Below, in pieces: positions 5,538-6,289 of a stretch of 6,289 nucleotides of DNA; the stretch's first letter is position 1, and each line of letters begins with the position of its first letter. The translations under genes and the position numbers were made by a program. This DNA is from Pseudomonadota bacterium (GTDB taxonomy: Bacteria > Pseudomonadota > Alphaproteobacteria > Rhizobiales > Rhizobiaceae), in NCBI GenBank assembly GCA_023393575.1, contig JAEWKX010000067.1:1-6289 (forward strand). Direction: 5' to 3'. Under the pieces are notes generated by a model. That model saw only the letters and a list, made by a program, of their open reading frames with translations, was not told where the DNA came from and searched no databases.

Positions 5538-6289
5538 ACATTCACGTCCTCGGCGACCCTCTTCACGCCAGCGCGACGCTGGAGGAAGCCGACCGCCTGA
5601 TGACGGTCTGCAATTCCTGCCGCTACTGCGAGGGCCTGTGCGCCGTCTTTCCAGCCATGGAGATGCGCAGATCCTTCTCCGACGGCGATCTCAACTACCT
5701 GGCAAACCTCTGTCACAGCTGCGGCGCCTGCCTGCCGGACTGCCAGTTTTCTCCGCCCCACGAATTCAACGTCAATATCCCGAAGACGCTCGCAAAGCTT
5801 CGCGGAGACACCTACCAGGCCTATGCATGGCCGCGGCAATTCTCAGGGCTCTTCGCGCGCAACGGGCTTGCGATCAGCCTGATCGCGGCGCTTTCGGTCG
5901 CCCTTTTCATCGCAGGCTTCGTCGGCTGGAACGATCCCTCGGTCCTCTTCGGCGTGCACGCCGGTCCAGGCGCCGTCTATCGCCTTATGCCGCACAACAC
6001 GATGGTGCTGATCTTCATGCTCGCCTCGCTCTACGTCGCGCTGGCGATCGCCATGAGCATCCGCGCCTTCTGGAGCGCCATCGGCGAACCGGCCCGGACG
6101 CTGACCGAACCCTCTCCGCTCTGGCAGGCCATCAAGGATGCCTGCACGCTACGCTACCTCGACGGCGGCGGCGTCGGCTGCATGAACGAGGATGATGCGC
6201 CAACTGATCGACGCCGGCTTTACCATCACCTGACCTTCTACGGCTTCATGCTATGCTTCGCGGCGACATCGGTTGCCACCGTCTACCAC
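5534..6289 (+). CDS. tcuB: Tricarballylate utilisation 4Fe-4S protein TcuB, partial
   Basis: The frame is open for 252 codons to the right edge (TcuB is about 380 residues). It begins MNIHVLGDPLHASATLEEAD. Two CxxCxxCxxxC motifs, C26-C29-C32-C36 and C60-C63-C66-C70, each would hold a 4Fe-4S cluster. Hydrophobic segments at about 110-131 and 155-176, and the start of a third from about 232, place the rest in the membrane. Histidines at or near helices (H154, and HH in RRLYHHLTFYGF near 230) could be heme ligands; Salmonella TcuB is reported to use Fe-S clusters and heme to take electrons from FADH2 in TcuA to the membrane. CitB of citrate-utilisation loci is a close relative. GGAG at 5525-5528 inside the end of tcuA is 5 bases before the ATG, and the ATGA overlap implies translational coupling. 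I checked the frame codon by codon and found no break. Confidence 0.92.
   Translation, partial: MNIHVLGDPLHASATLEEADRLMTVCNSCRYCEGLCAVFPAMEMRRSFSDGDLNYLANLCHSCGACLPDCQFSPPHEFNVNIPKTLAKLRGDTYQAYAWPRQFSGLFARNGLAISLIAALSVALFIAGFVGWNDPSVLFGVHAGPGAVYRLMPHNTMVLIFMLASLYVALAIAMSIRAFWSAIGEPARTLTEPSPLWQAIKDACTLRYLDGGGVGCMNEDDAPTDRRRLYHHLTFYGFMLCFAATSVATVYH

Noticed and set aside
5449..6195. A 248-codon plus-strand frame across the tcuA/tcuB junction.
   Set aside because: It is rich in Arg/Pro/Ser without family motifs and overlaps the true tcuB frame, which shows two complete 4Fe-4S motifs and membrane helices.
1..6289. CRISPR arrays, tRNA/rRNA genes, insertion sequences or phage elements.
   Set aside because: I saw no spaced repeats, cloverleaf sequences, transposase motifs or terminal inverted repeats.

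Overview
The window looks like chromosomal or megaplasmid DNA of a GC-rich alphaproteobacterium, most likely of the Rhizobium/Sinorhizobium/Mesorhizobium type. This rests on codon usage, on protein character and on gene content; no rRNA or other taxonomic marker is present, so the lineage is inference. It contains two complete large genes, one complete regulator gene, two genes cut by the window edges, one decayed pseudogene and several well-defined control elements.

Left part (1-581, minus strand): the first ~90 codons of a SsuC/ThiX-type ABC transporter permease run off the left edge. Upstream of them lies a complete TPP (thiamine pyrophosphate) riboswitch aptamer. A TTGACA-N17-AAACAT promoter places the expected transcription start directly at the 5' end of the aptamer. 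Between aptamer and permease are a hairpin that can hide a Shine-Dalgarno sequence and a possible 21-codon leader ORF. The unit is therefore probably a thiamine or thiamine-precursor importer repressed by TPP.

Middle-left (582-2534, minus strand): one long gene fuses an N-terminal protein-L-isoaspartate O-methyltransferase to a C-terminal erythromycin-esterase-family (COG2312-like) domain. Both halves keep their recognisable active-site motifs.

Right part (2535-6289, plus strand): a tricarballylate/citrate-utilisation (tcu) type locus. A GntR/FCD regulator gene, preceded by a perfect 10+2+10 bp palindrome that is probably its operator, is followed after about 500 bp by tcuA (FAD-dependent tricarballylate dehydrogenase). 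tcuB (two 4Fe-4S clusters plus membrane helices) overlaps tcuA by 4 bp and runs off the right edge. TcuA would oxidise tricarballylate to cis-aconitate and TcuB would pass the electrons to the membrane. A promoter with a GTATAC-centred site at its start point lies in front of tcuA and is a plausible second target of the regulator.

The ~500 bp between the regulator and tcuA is not empty. On the minus strand it holds remnants of a CaiB/BaiF-type (class III) CoA-transferase gene, spread over three reading frames and missing most of the protein. The most interesting items are the methyltransferase-esterase fusion, this pseudogene, the regulator palindrome and tcuA-promoter pair, a 14-bp direct repeat containing the tcuA promoter, and the candidate translational switch of the TPP riboswitch.
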